Position numbers and translations under genes: made by a program. Of a DNA stretch of 37,940 bases, positions 15,381 to 23,416 are shown piece by piece. Source of the stretch: Acidimicrobiaceae bacterium (GTDB lineage Bacteria; Actinomycetota; Acidimicrobiia; Acidimicrobiales; RAAP-2); NCBI GenBank assembly GCA_013044265.1, contig JABEUQ010000042.1, positions 1 to 37,940 on the forward strand, given 5' to 3'. The notes under the pieces are model-generated. The model was given only the letters and a program-made list of their open reading frames with translations. It made no database searches and was not told the origin of the DNA. Position 1 is the stretch's first letter; each line of letters begins with the position of its first letter.

Positions 15381-17089
15381 GGCAAGAGAACTCGGACGTA
15401 GAAGTCACCGAAACTCTCATCAACGAGACCCTCCTCACGCCACCTCACGAGCAATGGCTCGAGCACGGCGGGAATTTCGTCGATCTTGAGCTTCTCGTGG
15501 TGCAAGGTCGCTAATCGGTCTCCACGCAACCCGCCACCCAAATAGAGGTCGTAGGAGTTCTTCGTGCGACCCACCACGCCGACTTCAGCGACCGCTGGTC
15601 GCGCGCAACCGTTCGGACACCCGGTCATTCGCAACTGGAGACGTCGCTGCCCGAGTCCAGTGTGATCCATAGTCGATTGCAAGTCGCTCACCAGTGACGG
15701 CAGGCGTCGCTCGGCCTCGGCCAGGGCTTGACCACACGTCGGCAACGCCGGACAAGCCAACGCTGAGCGTTCAACGCCTCCAAGATCTGCGACGTCACGC
15801 ACTCCGTGGCGCGCGAGTACTTCGACCACGAAACTACGATCCTCGGGCGCGATGGCTGACACGACAATGTCTTGTTGGGGAGTGATAAGGAATCTCAGAG
15901 CCCGCGCACTCGCGAGTTCGCGTAGGGCCGAACGCAAACCCCTTCCCTTCGTGTCGTCACGCACGCGACCCGCACCCACGCGCAGACCCACTTCGAGTGT
16001 TGCATCGTTCAAGGTACGCCAGCCAAGATGATCATCTGCTTGGGTGAGCACTACGGGTAACGGTGCGCGCAACGCCCGACCGTACCGCTGCTCAATCTCC
16101 GCGTAGAACCTTTCGATACCCATGTCGACCGCCAAATACTTCATGCGAGCCCGACGTCGATTCGTCCGGTCACCAAGGTCACGGTAGGTGATCAACACTG
16201 CTCGAATCACGTCATCCAACTCAACAGGAGTCACGAAAGTCAGCGGCGTCGCCAACCGTGCAAAAGTGTCAGGCTGGGCGTACGACCGTCCGAGTCCGCC
16301 ACCGATGACGACGTTGTAACCGGCTCCCAATTCAGGGTGCACACTCGGAATCAGACCCATGTCCTGGGCGAGCACGTCCACGCAATTCTCATCCGGGTGA
16401 GCGATAGCGATCTTGAATTTACGCGGCAGGTAGGTGTCACCGTAGAAACTGTGTTCGATCTCGTCGCCGGTCTCGATACTCGCCGCCCGTTCGCCATTAA
16501 CGAAGATCTCCCAGTGAGCCTGAGTCGCCGGCTTGAAGGTGCGCGCAATGTGATCCGCCAATTCAGTGACGTGAGTGTGTGCGTCGTCCGAGACCAAACT
16601 CGAGCACATGACGGTGTTGCGTACTACGTCACCGCACGCGGCGAAGGACGTCAAGGCGTGCGAGTGCAAACGCGCCGACAGCGATTGCAGACTGAACTTA
16701 AGCACACCATGGAACTGCACGGCTTGGCGGGTGGTGAGGCGAATAGAACCGTCGGCCAGTTCTTCGGCGATGTCGTCGAGGCAGAGCCATTGACGCGAAC
16801 TCAGTCGACCACCGGGAATCGCTACGCGAATCATGAAGATGTGCTCGAGGGGCTCACCTGCTTGTGCTCGCTCGCGGCGAACGTCACGGTTATCTTGAGC
16901 ATAAATGCCGTGAAACTTCAGAAGATGCTCGGAGTGGCCCGATAGGTTGGGCTCCGAAGAACCAAGATCCTCCAACAGCGACCCGCGCAAGTTCTTGCTT
17001 GAGAGCTTGATGCCCTCCTCGGCTGCCAGCGCGTTCGATCCGTCCGACACAATCTGCTCCTCTCGCGTCCACCCTGAGCGCTTAATCAT
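15377..17089 (-). CDS. Sulfite reductase, siroheme / [4Fe-4S] hemoprotein
   Basis: The 570-residue protein shows both halves of the nitrite/sulfite reductase fold. The cluster and siroheme ligands are Cys446 and Cys452 (CPALPTC) and Cys491 and Cys495 (MTGCPNGC). Substrate-binding arginines fall in segments such as SIRLTTRQAVQFHG. It reduces sulfite to sulfide with six electrons in assimilation. The sequence style (ALPTCGQALAEAER, RMTGCPNGCARP) is of the CysI type, yet no CysJ flavoprotein gene is adjacent, so ferredoxin may be the donor; I therefore give no symbol. It starts at ATG 17089 and heads the sir-cobA-cysG operon. A palindrome at 17084-17115 covers the start. Confidence 0.92.
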   Translation of the reverse strand: MIKRSGWTREEQIVSDGSNALAAEEGIKLSSKNLRGSLLEDLGSSEPNLSGHSEHLLKFHGIYAQDNRDVRRERAQAGEPLEHIFMIRVAIPGGRLSSRQWLCLDDIAEELADGSIRLTTRQAVQFHGVLKFSLQSLSARLHSHALTSFAACGDVVRNTVMCSSLVSDDAHTHVTELADHIARTFKPATQAHWEIFVNGERAASIETGDEIEHSFYGDTYLPRKFKIAIAHPDENCVDVLAQDMGLIPSVHPELGAGYNVVIGGGLGRSYAQPDTFARLATPLTFVTPVELDDVIRAVLITYRDLGDRTNRRRARMKYLAVDMGIERFYAEIEQRYGRALRAPLPVVLTQADDHLGWRTLNDATLEVGLRVGAGRVRDDTKGRGLRSALRELASARALRFLITPQQDIVVSAIAPEDRSFVVEVLARHGVRDVADLGGVERSALACPALPTCGQALAEAERRLPSLVSDLQSTMDHTGLGQRRLQLRMTGCPNGCARPAVAEVGVVGRTKNSYDLYLGGGLRGDRLATLHHEKLKIDEIPAVLEPLLVRWREEGLVDESFGDFYVRVLLP

Positions 17090-17115
17090 GAAATCTTAGT
17101 GGATTAGTCATGATT
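17084..17115. promoter_or_regulatory. 8-bp inverted repeat over the sulfite reductase start
   Basis: AATCATGA at 17084-17091 is repeated in inverted form as TCATGATT at 17108-17115, with a 16-nt spacer. The left arm contains the start codon. The region upstream on the minus strand is AT-rich (TTATAAATAAG), fitting a promoter. It could be a repressor site for sulfur control; the evidence is symmetry and position only. Confidence 0.35.
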
Positions 17116-17265
17116 CAAAAAGACTTATTTATAAGGGTTTTATTCCGGACCGCACGAAAATACTTTTGGTGGTCAGAGTGGGTGAGCCCATGCAGACAGT
17201 TGGCCGGCGCACCTTCGCCCGTGAGACCAGTTCAGGACACCTCGCATCGTGCACGCCGCCAAGTT

Positions 17266-18501
17266 CTAGATGTTGTGCTCGCGTCCGCGCAGGGTGAACG
17301 CCACTGCCACCAGCAGGGCCGCGCTAGCGACGGTGAAGCTGTTGGCCGCCAGCATGGTCCAACCGTGCTCGTGAGTGTCGAAGGGTGCCCCGTGCGCCAC
17401 GGTCCACATGGGTGCAACGTAGAAAAGAGCCGCCACTCCCAACGCCCACCATCGGGTGCTCTTGGCACGGTCACTCCCCCACCACATCCACATCAGCAAC
17501 GGAACTATCCACACCATGTGATGCGCCCACGTGATCGGCGACGCGAGGAGCCCGGTATCGGCAACAACTAGAGTCGCTAAAAATGTGGACGAGGCACGCC
17601 ACGCCCACCACGCCAGAGCGATACCGACGATGATGGTCATTCCCTGCAATGACTCCATCGCCCCCGATGACCAAAGGTGATGAGTCACTCGATCGAGTGC
17701 CCCTTCGAGACTCTGATTGGATACGTACGTGACCGCACCAATTCGGGCCTGATCGTTGACGTACTTAGTCCAAAAGGCGGCTGACGCCGATGGGTTGAGA
17801 GCGAAGGCTGCCAGAGTGCAAAGTGCGAGACTCACCAGAGCGGTCATGGCTGCGCGGAACTGGCGCGTCACCAGCAGGAACGGGACAAAGATGAGCGGGA
17901 TTAATTTGATAGCCGCCGCAATGCCGATGCCTATCCCTCGAGGCAAGGTGCGATGACCCACGCTGACGCGCGTTGTGACGTCAAGAAGAATGAGTGCGGC
18001 TAGAACTAAATTGATCTGACCGAAACTCATGTCAAGCATCACCGGTTCGAGAAGAACCGCGGGCCCCACCAACATGGCGACCATTGCCCAGGGCACACCA
18101 ACGTCATCGCCGCGTTGTTCAGGGTGCACAACTAGGAGCGTGACCGCAATAATCATCACCAGGGCCATGAGATTCACGATTGCCCACACGACCGTGGCGA
18201 CGCCCGTGGGTACCAACGTCAAGGGCCAGAAAAACAAAGTGGAGAAAGGTGGATAGGTGAAAGGTAAATGTACGCCGGGCAAATACAACGAATACAACTG
18301 CGAGCTTGCGAGGTGACGCGCACCCATGAGATAGACCTGAATGTCAACTTGGCGACGATGAAAAGTCCATCCCAGCGACCCCAATATGGCCGTAACGAGT
18401 GAGAACGTGACGAGTACGGCCTGTGGCGCACTCCAGGGCCGACGCGGCGTCGGAAGCGACACCCGCGCGTCGTCAGTGCGCACAGTAATCGCCCAGCGCA
18501 C
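17266..18501 (-). CDS. GT87 family polyprenol-phosphate mannosyltransferase-like protein (DUF2029)
   Basis: The 411-residue membrane protein has about ten helices. The N-terminal region contains QVDIQVYLMGARHL with the acidic residue in the first external loop, then LPFTYPPFSTLFFWPL, the hallmark of the GT87 family that includes mycobacterial PimE. LDMSFGQINLVLAALILL in mid-protein is also characteristic. Such enzymes take mannose or another pentose or hexose from a polyprenyl phosphate donor for lipoglycan assembly. The start is GTG 18501, overlapping the upstream TAG by one base (TAGTG); a longer open frame reaching to 18972 runs inside the upstream gene and is not coding. Acceptor and sugar are unknown. 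Confidence 0.82.
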   Translation of the reverse strand: MRWAITVRTDDARVSLPTPRRPWSAPQAVLVTFSLVTAILGSLGWTFHRRQVDIQVYLMGARHLASSQLYSLYLPGVHLPFTYPPFSTLFFWPLTLVPTGVATVVWAIVNLMALVMIIAVTLLVVHPEQRGDDVGVPWAMVAMLVGPAVLLEPVMLDMSFGQINLVLAALILLDVTTRVSVGHRTLPRGIGIGIAAAIKLIPLIFVPFLLVTRQFRAAMTALVSLALCTLAAFALNPSASAAFWTKYVNDQARIGAVTYVSNQSLEGALDRVTHHLWSSGAMESLQGMTIIVGIALAWWAWRASSTFLATLVVADTGLLASPITWAHHMVWIVPLLMWMWWGSDRAKSTRWWALGVAALFYVAPMWTVAHGAPFDTHEHGWTMLAANSFTVASAALLVAVAFTLRGREHNI

Positions 18502-19652
18502 TACGGAGTCCAGGCAATGGACGTCGACGCGACGCTCAGTGCGCACATCGCGAGTGCGGACAGCACCCAGATGGCGACAAACCGTCGACGCGTAACCCCG
18601 GCTGCCACGATGGCGAACAGAGGGAAACCACGCAACATCAGGCGAGGAGAGATTCCCACGATGGGAGAGAGGAAACCGAACACGAGTACCGCTCCCGCGT
18701 ACACGCTCCACGTCAGAGGGGGGCGCACACGTCGCCAGAGCACCACGATGCCAATCGTGGCGATGAAGGCTGAGGTCTTGACGAGCGAGTTGAGGTCGTG
18801 CACCCCACTGGTGAAGAGCCGATAGATGGCGTAAAACACTCCAGTGCCCATCGGACCCGCTTGCCAGCCGGCGCGCTGGGCTAAATACCAACTGAGCGGC
18901 GAGCCCGTGTGAATCCAGAGGTACAAGAAGAAAAGGCCAATGCCCACCGGAGCCAAGGCCGGAGCCCACCATGCTCGCGCGTCACGGTCACTGCGCCAGG
19001 CGCTATAGGCCGCGACCGCACACGGTGCGACGATTGCGCTCGCCACTGGATCGCACGCGGTAGCGAGTGCCGCCGCAATTCCCGCGAGGATCCAACGGTG
19101 CCGGTGAAGAGCGAGCAGCGTGATTGACGCCAGCGCGATAATTAGACCCTCGGAGTAGACGAAACTGAACACGACCGCCGCGGGCGAGAAGAACACCAGA
19201 GCAGTAGCCCGCGTGGCAACCTTCTCACCATAGTGATCGCGCACCAACCACCACACCACCACCGCCGCGACTGCCCCAATGAAGAATGTCGCCACCTCAC
19301 CCGAAGCAGCGAAGCCCAAACGGGTGATCCAGTGGGTAACGCGCATCAACATAGGTAGCAGCGGAAAGAAACCCAAATTCACTTGGGCGACACTGCCGTG
19401 TCCTCTCGGTATCGAGTGCACGTAACCGTGCCGAGCAATTTGGATGTACCAACGCGAATCCCAGCGCATCAAATAGTGTCCAAGGGCATGGTGACGCACC
19501 TTGGCGACTAGCGCCAGCGTGACCACAACCATGATGCGCGAGGCCGTGTAGATAGCGAGTGCGGGAGTCGATGCTACGACCAGGTGGCGTAGGACTTCGC
19601 GACGGGGTGTGACGAGCAGAGTCGCCGTAGTCGGCGTAGCGGGAGTCTGCAC
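18501..19652 (-). CDS. PIG-V-like membrane mannosyltransferase
   Basis: The 383-residue protein has about ten membrane helices. After the first helix comes YLMRWDSRWYIQIARHGYVH, whose 'RWDSxWY' core is the catalytic-loop signature shared with the PIG-V mannosyltransferase family (GT-C fold). VNLGFFPLLPMLMR and LVFFSPAAVVFSFVYSEGL follow, both usual for the family. It would transfer mannose from a polyprenyl carrier on the outer face of the membrane. It starts at GTG 19652 and is coupled to the downstream GT87 gene by a one-base stop-start overlap, so the two probably act on the same glycan. Confidence 0.82.
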   Translation of the reverse strand: MQTPATPTTATLLVTPRREVLRHLVVASTPALAIYTASRIMVVVTLALVAKVRHHALGHYLMRWDSRWYIQIARHGYVHSIPRGHGSVAQVNLGFFPLLPMLMRVTHWITRLGFAASGEVATFFIGAVAAVVVWWLVRDHYGEKVATRATALVFFSPAAVVFSFVYSEGLIIALASITLLALHRHRWILAGIAAALATACDPVASAIVAPCAVAAYSAWRSDRDARAWWAPALAPVGIGLFFLYLWIHTGSPLSWYLAQRAGWQAGPMGTGVFYAIYRLFTSGVHDLNSLVKTSAFIATIGIVVLWRRVRPPLTWSVYAGAVLVFGFLSPIVGISPRLMLRGFPLFAIVAAGVTRRRFVAIWVLSALAMCALSVASTSIAWTP

Positions 19653-19710
19653 GACAACTAACTCTACTAAGACCTATATTTCAAACGGGTTACTTGATGT
19701 GTCAGCTTCG

Positions 19711-19908
19711 TTACGCGTGACGGCCCAGAAATGACACCAGTCCTTCGAAATACCTCTCCTGATCGTCATACATGGCCATGTGAGAGCCATCCGAACAATG
19801 CCAGTACTCACCTGCGGCGAGTTCAGTACCCGTACGCTTCGTCCCCACCTGAAACTCGCCGAACGGCGTCGCAATGGGCAACACACTCACGCCACCCGAG
19901 AGAACCCC
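19711..19908 (-). pseudogene. 3' remnant of a proline iminopeptidase-like hydrolase gene
   Basis: This 66-codon minus-strand frame ends at TAA 19713-19711 and is preceded directly by an in-frame TGA (19911-19909), with no usable start. Its translation (TELAAGEYWHCSDGSHMAMY, then DDQERYFEGLVSFL) reads like the C-terminal end of proline iminopeptidase-type alpha/beta hydrolases, with the catalytic His in GSHMAMYDDQ. The nucleophile and acid parts are absent from the window. It is therefore a truncated relic, probably left by a deletion between the mannosyltransferase and alcohol dehydrogenase genes. The family assignment is from pattern memory. Confidence 0.68.
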
Positions 19909-20072
19909 TCATTTACCCGCTCGATCAAAGTACTTCTCATAATCCACACTCACTCCCGCGCTTCCCACTTCTCGCTTCTCGCTTCCCAGACTTAATCGTC
20001 CGTGTCCAAGCCAACGCTCCAGTGACTAGCGTGAAATGAGAATTACTCGCCCCCCCCTCGTAAGGAGTTTTC

Positions 20073-21113
20073 ATGAATACCCGTGGCTACGTCGCGCACG
20101 CCGCGCGAAACGACCTCTCCCCCTTCGAATTCGATCGGCGCGAGCTTCGCTCTCACGACGTCGCTCTCGACGTGCTCTTCGCTGGTATCTGCCACTCCGA
20201 TATTCACCAGGCTCGCGAGGAGTGGGGCGCATCAACTTTTCCAATGGTGCCCGGTCACGAGATCATCGGACTCGTCTCCGCAGTGGGCAGTGACGTCACG
20301 CGTTTCTCAGTTGGTCAACGTATTGGAGTTGGCGTATTTGTGGACTCCTGTCGACGCTGCGAGCACTGCCTCGCCGGATTGCAACAGTACTGCAGCGAGG
20401 GCATGACTCCGACCTACAACAGTTACGAGCGCGACGCTACGACCATTGCTTTCGGCGGATACTCGAATTACTTCGTCATCGACGAGGACTTCGCCGTGCA
20501 CGTGGCCGAGACCCTCGACCCCGCCGGTGCTGCACCGCTATTGTGTGCCGGCATCACCCTCTACTCGCCATTACGGCACTGGGGCGCCGGACCAGGTAAG
20601 AAGGTTGCCATCATCGGACTCGGTGGTCTGGGTCACATGGGTGTGCAGTTCGCTCACGCTATGGGCGCTGACACCACGGTCTTCTCGCACTCCTCCTCCA
20701 AAGCCGTCGACGCTGCCGCCTTGGGTGCCGATCATTTCGTCGTGACTTCCGATCCTGAAGTACTTTCTCACCACGCGGGTCGCTATGACATCATCATCAA
20801 CGCCACCTCGGCTGACATTGACTTGAATCCCTACCTCAAGTTGCTCTCCCTCGATGGAACTCTCGTCATCGTCGGTCTCTCGGGAATTCCCGTCACCATC
20901 AACCAGGGCCTTTTGCTCGCTGAGCGGCGTTCTCTCAGCGGATCGCAGATTGGTGGAATGGTCGAGCTGCAGGAGATGATGGATTTCTGCGGCGAACACG
21001 ACATCACGTCGCAAGTCGAAGTCATCAGTGCCGATTACATCAACCAAGCCTGGGAGCGGACCGTAGCGAGCGACGTCAAGTACCGCTTCGTCATTGATGC
21101 CTCCACCTTTTGA
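20073..21113 (+). CDS. NAD(P)-dependent alcohol dehydrogenase, zinc type (cinnamyl-alcohol dehydrogenase-like)
   Basis: The 346-residue medium-chain dehydrogenase has catalytic zinc ligands Cys40 (GICHSD), His62 and Glu63 (PGHEI) plus a late Cys in APLLCAGITLYSPL. The structural zinc lobe is complete: Cys93, Cys96, Cys99 and Cys107. The Rossmann motif is VAIIGLGGLGHMG, and the loop VFSHSSSK after the second strand favours NADP. It reduces aldehydes or oxidises primary alcohols of broad range, like YahK and yeast Adh6. The start ATG 20073 follows TAAGGAG at 20061-20067. An 8-base C run lies at 20050-20057. Confidence 0.92.
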   Translation: MNTRGYVAHAARNDLSPFEFDRRELRSHDVALDVLFAGICHSDIHQAREEWGASTFPMVPGHEIIGLVSAVGSDVTRFSVGQRIGVGVFVDSCRRCEHCLAGLQQYCSEGMTPTYNSYERDATTIAFGGYSNYFVIDEDFAVHVAETLDPAGAAPLLCAGITLYSPLRHWGAGPGKKVAIIGLGGLGHMGVQFAHAMGADTTVFSHSSSKAVDAAALGADHFVVTSDPEVLSHHAGRYDIIINATSADIDLNPYLKLLSLDGTLVIVGLSGIPVTINQGLLLAERRSLSGSQIGGMVELQEMMDFCGEHDITSQVEVISADYINQAWERTVASDVKYRFVIDASTF

Positions 21114-21152
21114 CCATCAGTATTCTCAAGTCGGTGCGAACGAGAGGTGAAC

Positions 21153-21689
21153 ATGAAGCCCTTACGAGTTCTGCTCAGTGCCGGTCTCCTCACTAGCGGC
21201 CTCGCCGTAATGTCGGGGGTTCTTGGCGCCAGCGTTGCCGATGCCGCCGGTAACCGAAGTTGTTCTCTCCCTCACCTCACCGTGAAGGTTGGGACGGCTC
21301 AGGGTGCCGCGGGGACGATTTTTTACCCCATCGTGTTTACCAACACCGGAACCACCTGTGTGCTCTCGGGAGTGCCCAGGGTCCAGCCCGTCCTGGGTGG
21401 GGTGGTGCGCAGTAACCGTAGTGTTGGTCCCGCGGCGCGCAACCTTTCAATGGGCCAGATGCCCGTACGACACGTCATCGCCCAAGGTCACTCGGTCAGC
21501 GTCGCATTTGGGGTAACTGAGACGGGGAATTACTCAGCACGAACTTGCCGGGCGAAGAACGCAGGCGCTGTCGTCGTGTCACTCGCCCCCTTCGTATCCC
21601 CAACGTACGTCGCACTCAAAATCTCGGTATGCACCAAGATCGCCAGTACCACCACCCGGCTATTGACCCCGGGTATCTCGGGCGCCTAG
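21153..21689 (+). CDS. Exported DUF4232 protein
   Basis: The 178-residue precursor has a Sec signal peptide: MKPLRVLL, a hydrophobic core, and a likely cut after ...ASVADA near residue 32. The mature part is an immunoglobulin-like beta protein typical of DUF4232: SCSLPHLTVKV, FTNTGTTCVLSGVPRVQPV, and a late conserved Cys pair. Four cysteines suggest two disulfides. The role is unknown. ATG 21153 is chosen because AGAGG lies at proper distance; GTG 21147 is in frame but overlaps that site. Confidence 0.82.
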   Translation: MKPLRVLLSAGLLTSGLAVMSGVLGASVADAAGNRSCSLPHLTVKVGTAQGAAGTIFYPIVFTNTGTTCVLSGVPRVQPVLGGVVRSNRSVGPAARNLSMGQMPVRHVIAQGHSVSVAFGVTETGNYSARTCRAKNAGAVVVSLAPFVSPTYVALKISVCTKIASTTTRLLTPGISGA

Positions 21690-21840
21690 GCGCACAAGGC
21701 ATTTCCCACCACCCTCGTACGAGGGGGCTGTTGGGCGTGGGCCGTGTTGCTTGAGATCAGTATCGAAGGAAATGGATTCGCCCAACATTGACGCTACGAG
21801 TACGGTGCGGTGTCCGACACGTACGTTCCTCACTCGTGCT

Positions 21841-21854
21841 TTACCCTAGGGTAA
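21841..21854. promoter_or_regulatory. 14-bp perfect palindrome TTACCCTAGGGTAA
   Basis: A self-complementary 14-mer stands alone in non-coding DNA. Its centre CCTAGG is symmetric to the base, which suits a dimeric DNA-binding protein more than an RNA hairpin, since there is no loop. No promoter elements were seen next to it. Confidence 0.3.
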
Positions 21855-21957
21855 CCGCTGAGTGACCTCGGGGGCCAAAGATCCTATTCTCCTGGAAGAA
21901 TTCATGTGTCGAATACGGGTCTCAACGATCGAGGTGCTCGAACAAAAGGCTGGGGAG

Positions 21958-21991
21958 CGGTCCTGTCCTCCGCGAACAGAGGACAGGACCG
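21958..21991 (-). terminator. Hairpin after the catabolic operon (terminator candidate)
   Basis: CGGTCCTGTCCTC at 21958-21970 pairs perfectly over 13 bases with GAGGACAGGACCG at 21979-21991, with an 8-nt loop. On the minus strand it begins 17 bases after the M24 gene stop, the right place to end the long catabolic transcript. A short T-rich stretch (CCTTTTG) follows only about a dozen bases later, so it is not a textbook intrinsic terminator. Confidence 0.55.
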
Positions 21992-22007
21992 GTTTCTGGC
22001 GCGTCCA

Positions 22008-23351
22008 CTACGAGCGACGCGACGCGCGCGTATTGATGTGCGACTGAGCGTCGCGCGTGGTGTTGAGTGTTCCATCAACCGTCCAGTAACGCTTGCCCGC
22101 CACCAACAATTCCTCTGCAGGAAATTTGGTGATGACCTCGCAACCCGTAGATGTGACGACCATCTCCTCTTCGATACGAGCTGCGCCCCAACCATCGGCC
22201 GAGGGCCAATATGTCTCTAGGGCAAAGACCATGCCCTCTTCAAGAACCTCGGGATAATCGAACGACACGAGGCGCGAGAAGATGGGCTTCTCCCAGATCG
22301 AGAGCCCCACACCGTGACCGTATTGCAGTGCAAAAGCCGCCATCTCATCGGGGAAACCGAACTCTTGTGCCTTGGGCCACACCGAGACAATGTCGGCAGT
22401 CGTGGCACCTGGCTTCACGAGGTCAATAGCGTTGTCCATCAGCTCTCGACACTTGGTGTACGCATCGCGCTGGGCCACCGAAGCCGAGCCAACGGCAAAG
22501 GTGCGGTAATAGCAAGTGCGATAACCATTGAATGAATGCAGGATGTCAAAGAAGGCTGGGTCACCGGGTCGCAATAGCCGATCAGTGAACACGTGCGGAT
22601 GTGGAGAACAGCGCTCGCCCGAGATTGCATTGACACCCTCCACGTGCTCGCTGCCCATGTCGTAGAGGGCCTTTGAAACGAGGCCAACGCATTCGTTCTC
22701 ACGCACACCGGGACGCAGGAATCCATACAGTTCGTCATAGGCGGCGTCCACCATCGACGCAGCAGTGGTGAGCAACGAGATTTCGTCAATTGTCTTGATC
22801 CGGCGAGCCTCAAGGAAGACTTGTTGTCCATCTACAACATCAATTCCCTCATTCTTCAGGGCCATCAGGATAGGTACTTCGACGACGTCGACCCCTAGGG
22901 GCTCATTCGCCAGTCCGTACTTATCGAGCTCCCGCTTAATCGCCTTGGCAACACCTTCGGCGATCCCAGCATCGGGGTGGAAAGCCCCTCTCAGAGTTGA
23001 GATCCCCGCACGCGATCCGTGCTCGGGTTCGATATCATCGTGCGCACCTGATCCGTGGTCCAACCACGGATTGTAGAGAACGTGGTGTTTGGCGGCCGAC
23101 CCGAAGTCCCACACCACCGGCTGGCCACCACGTGGAAGTAGTGCAAATCGAATCAGCTTGTCAATTGCCCATGTGCCGATGTGTGTCGACGTCATGTAGC
23201 GAATGTTGTTGAAATCGAAAGTGAGCAGTGAGCCGAGGTGGCTGGCGCTCAGGTGAGCATTGAGACTCGCCAAGCGTTCATCACGCAGGCGGTCGAAATC
23301 AACTCTCTCTTCCCAGTCCACAGCGTTAATACCAAAAGTCTTTGGTGACAT
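22008..23351 (-). CDS. M24 family (creatinase/aminopeptidase P fold) protein with altered metal site
   Basis: The 447-residue protein has the creatinase-type N-terminal domain (residues 1-180) and the pita-bread domain after it. Four of five metal ligands are recognisable: Asp269 (AFFDILHSF), His346 (YGHGVGLS), Glu379 (VFALETYW) and Glu394 (ARIEEEMVV). The second Asp, expected 11 residues after the first, is Cys280 (GYRTCYYRTF). Typical members cleave X-Pro bonds with two metals; relatives with lost ligands, such as creatinase and ectoine hydrolase, act on small C-N substrates, and the DMSP lyase DddP shares the fold. A small-molecule hydrolase or lyase is more likely than a peptidase. ATG 23351 follows AAGGAGG. 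It is the last gene of the catabolic unit. Confidence 0.82.
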   Translation of the reverse strand: MSPKTFGINAVDWEERVDFDRLRDERLASLNAHLSASHLGSLLTFDFNNIRYMTSTHIGTWAIDKLIRFALLPRGGQPVVWDFGSAAKHHVLYNPWLDHGSGAHDDIEPEHGSRAGISTLRGAFHPDAGIAEGVAKAIKRELDKYGLANEPLGVDVVEVPILMALKNEGIDVVDGQQVFLEARRIKTIDEISLLTTAASMVDAAYDELYGFLRPGVRENECVGLVSKALYDMGSEHVEGVNAISGERCSPHPHVFTDRLLRPGDPAFFDILHSFNGYRTCYYRTFAVGSASVAQRDAYTKCRELMDNAIDLVKPGATTADIVSVWPKAQEFGFPDEMAAFALQYGHGVGLSIWEKPIFSRLVSFDYPEVLEEGMVFALETYWPSADGWGAARIEEEMVVTSTGCEVITKFPAEELLVAGKRYWTVDGTLNTTRDAQSHINTRASRRS

Positions 23352-23416
23352 TTCTTCCTCCTTGAATGATTTCTAAAATTCGTCTACAACTTCCGCGAGA
23401 GCATCTCGTGGACACA

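Larger units (their letters stand above)
21690..22007. other. Intergenic region between converging genes, with palindromes
   Basis: No coding frame is credible. A 61-codon plus-strand frame at 21862-22047 runs through a long hairpin and into the end of the M24 gene. The region holds three symmetric elements: CCCTCGTACGAGGG (21712-21725, 23 bases after the DUF4232 stop), TTACCCTAGGGTAA (21841-21854), and the terminator-like hairpin at 21958-21991. Confidence 0.6.

Noticed and set aside
17110..17571. Plus-strand gene of 153 codons
   Set aside because: Mostly antisense to the GT87 gene; the protein is rich in His, Arg and Pro as expected of a shadow frame.
18502..18972. Longer N-terminus for the GT87 protein
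   Set aside because: This part lies inside the upstream mannosyltransferase gene in another frame and has no membrane or family features.
19961..19990. CRISPR or tandem repeat (CTTCTCG / CTTCCCA units)
   Set aside because: Only a few imperfect 7-8 base units without spacers; simple low-complexity DNA.
21862..22047. Plus-strand gene of 61 codons
   Set aside because: Runs through the terminator-like hairpin and into the M24 gene, with no ribosome binding site or recognisable sequence.
22008..23351. DMSP lyase DddP
   Set aside because: It shares the M24 fold, but the Asp-x-Asp metal pair and the next Asp of DddP are not kept, and no DMSP-related partner gene is present.
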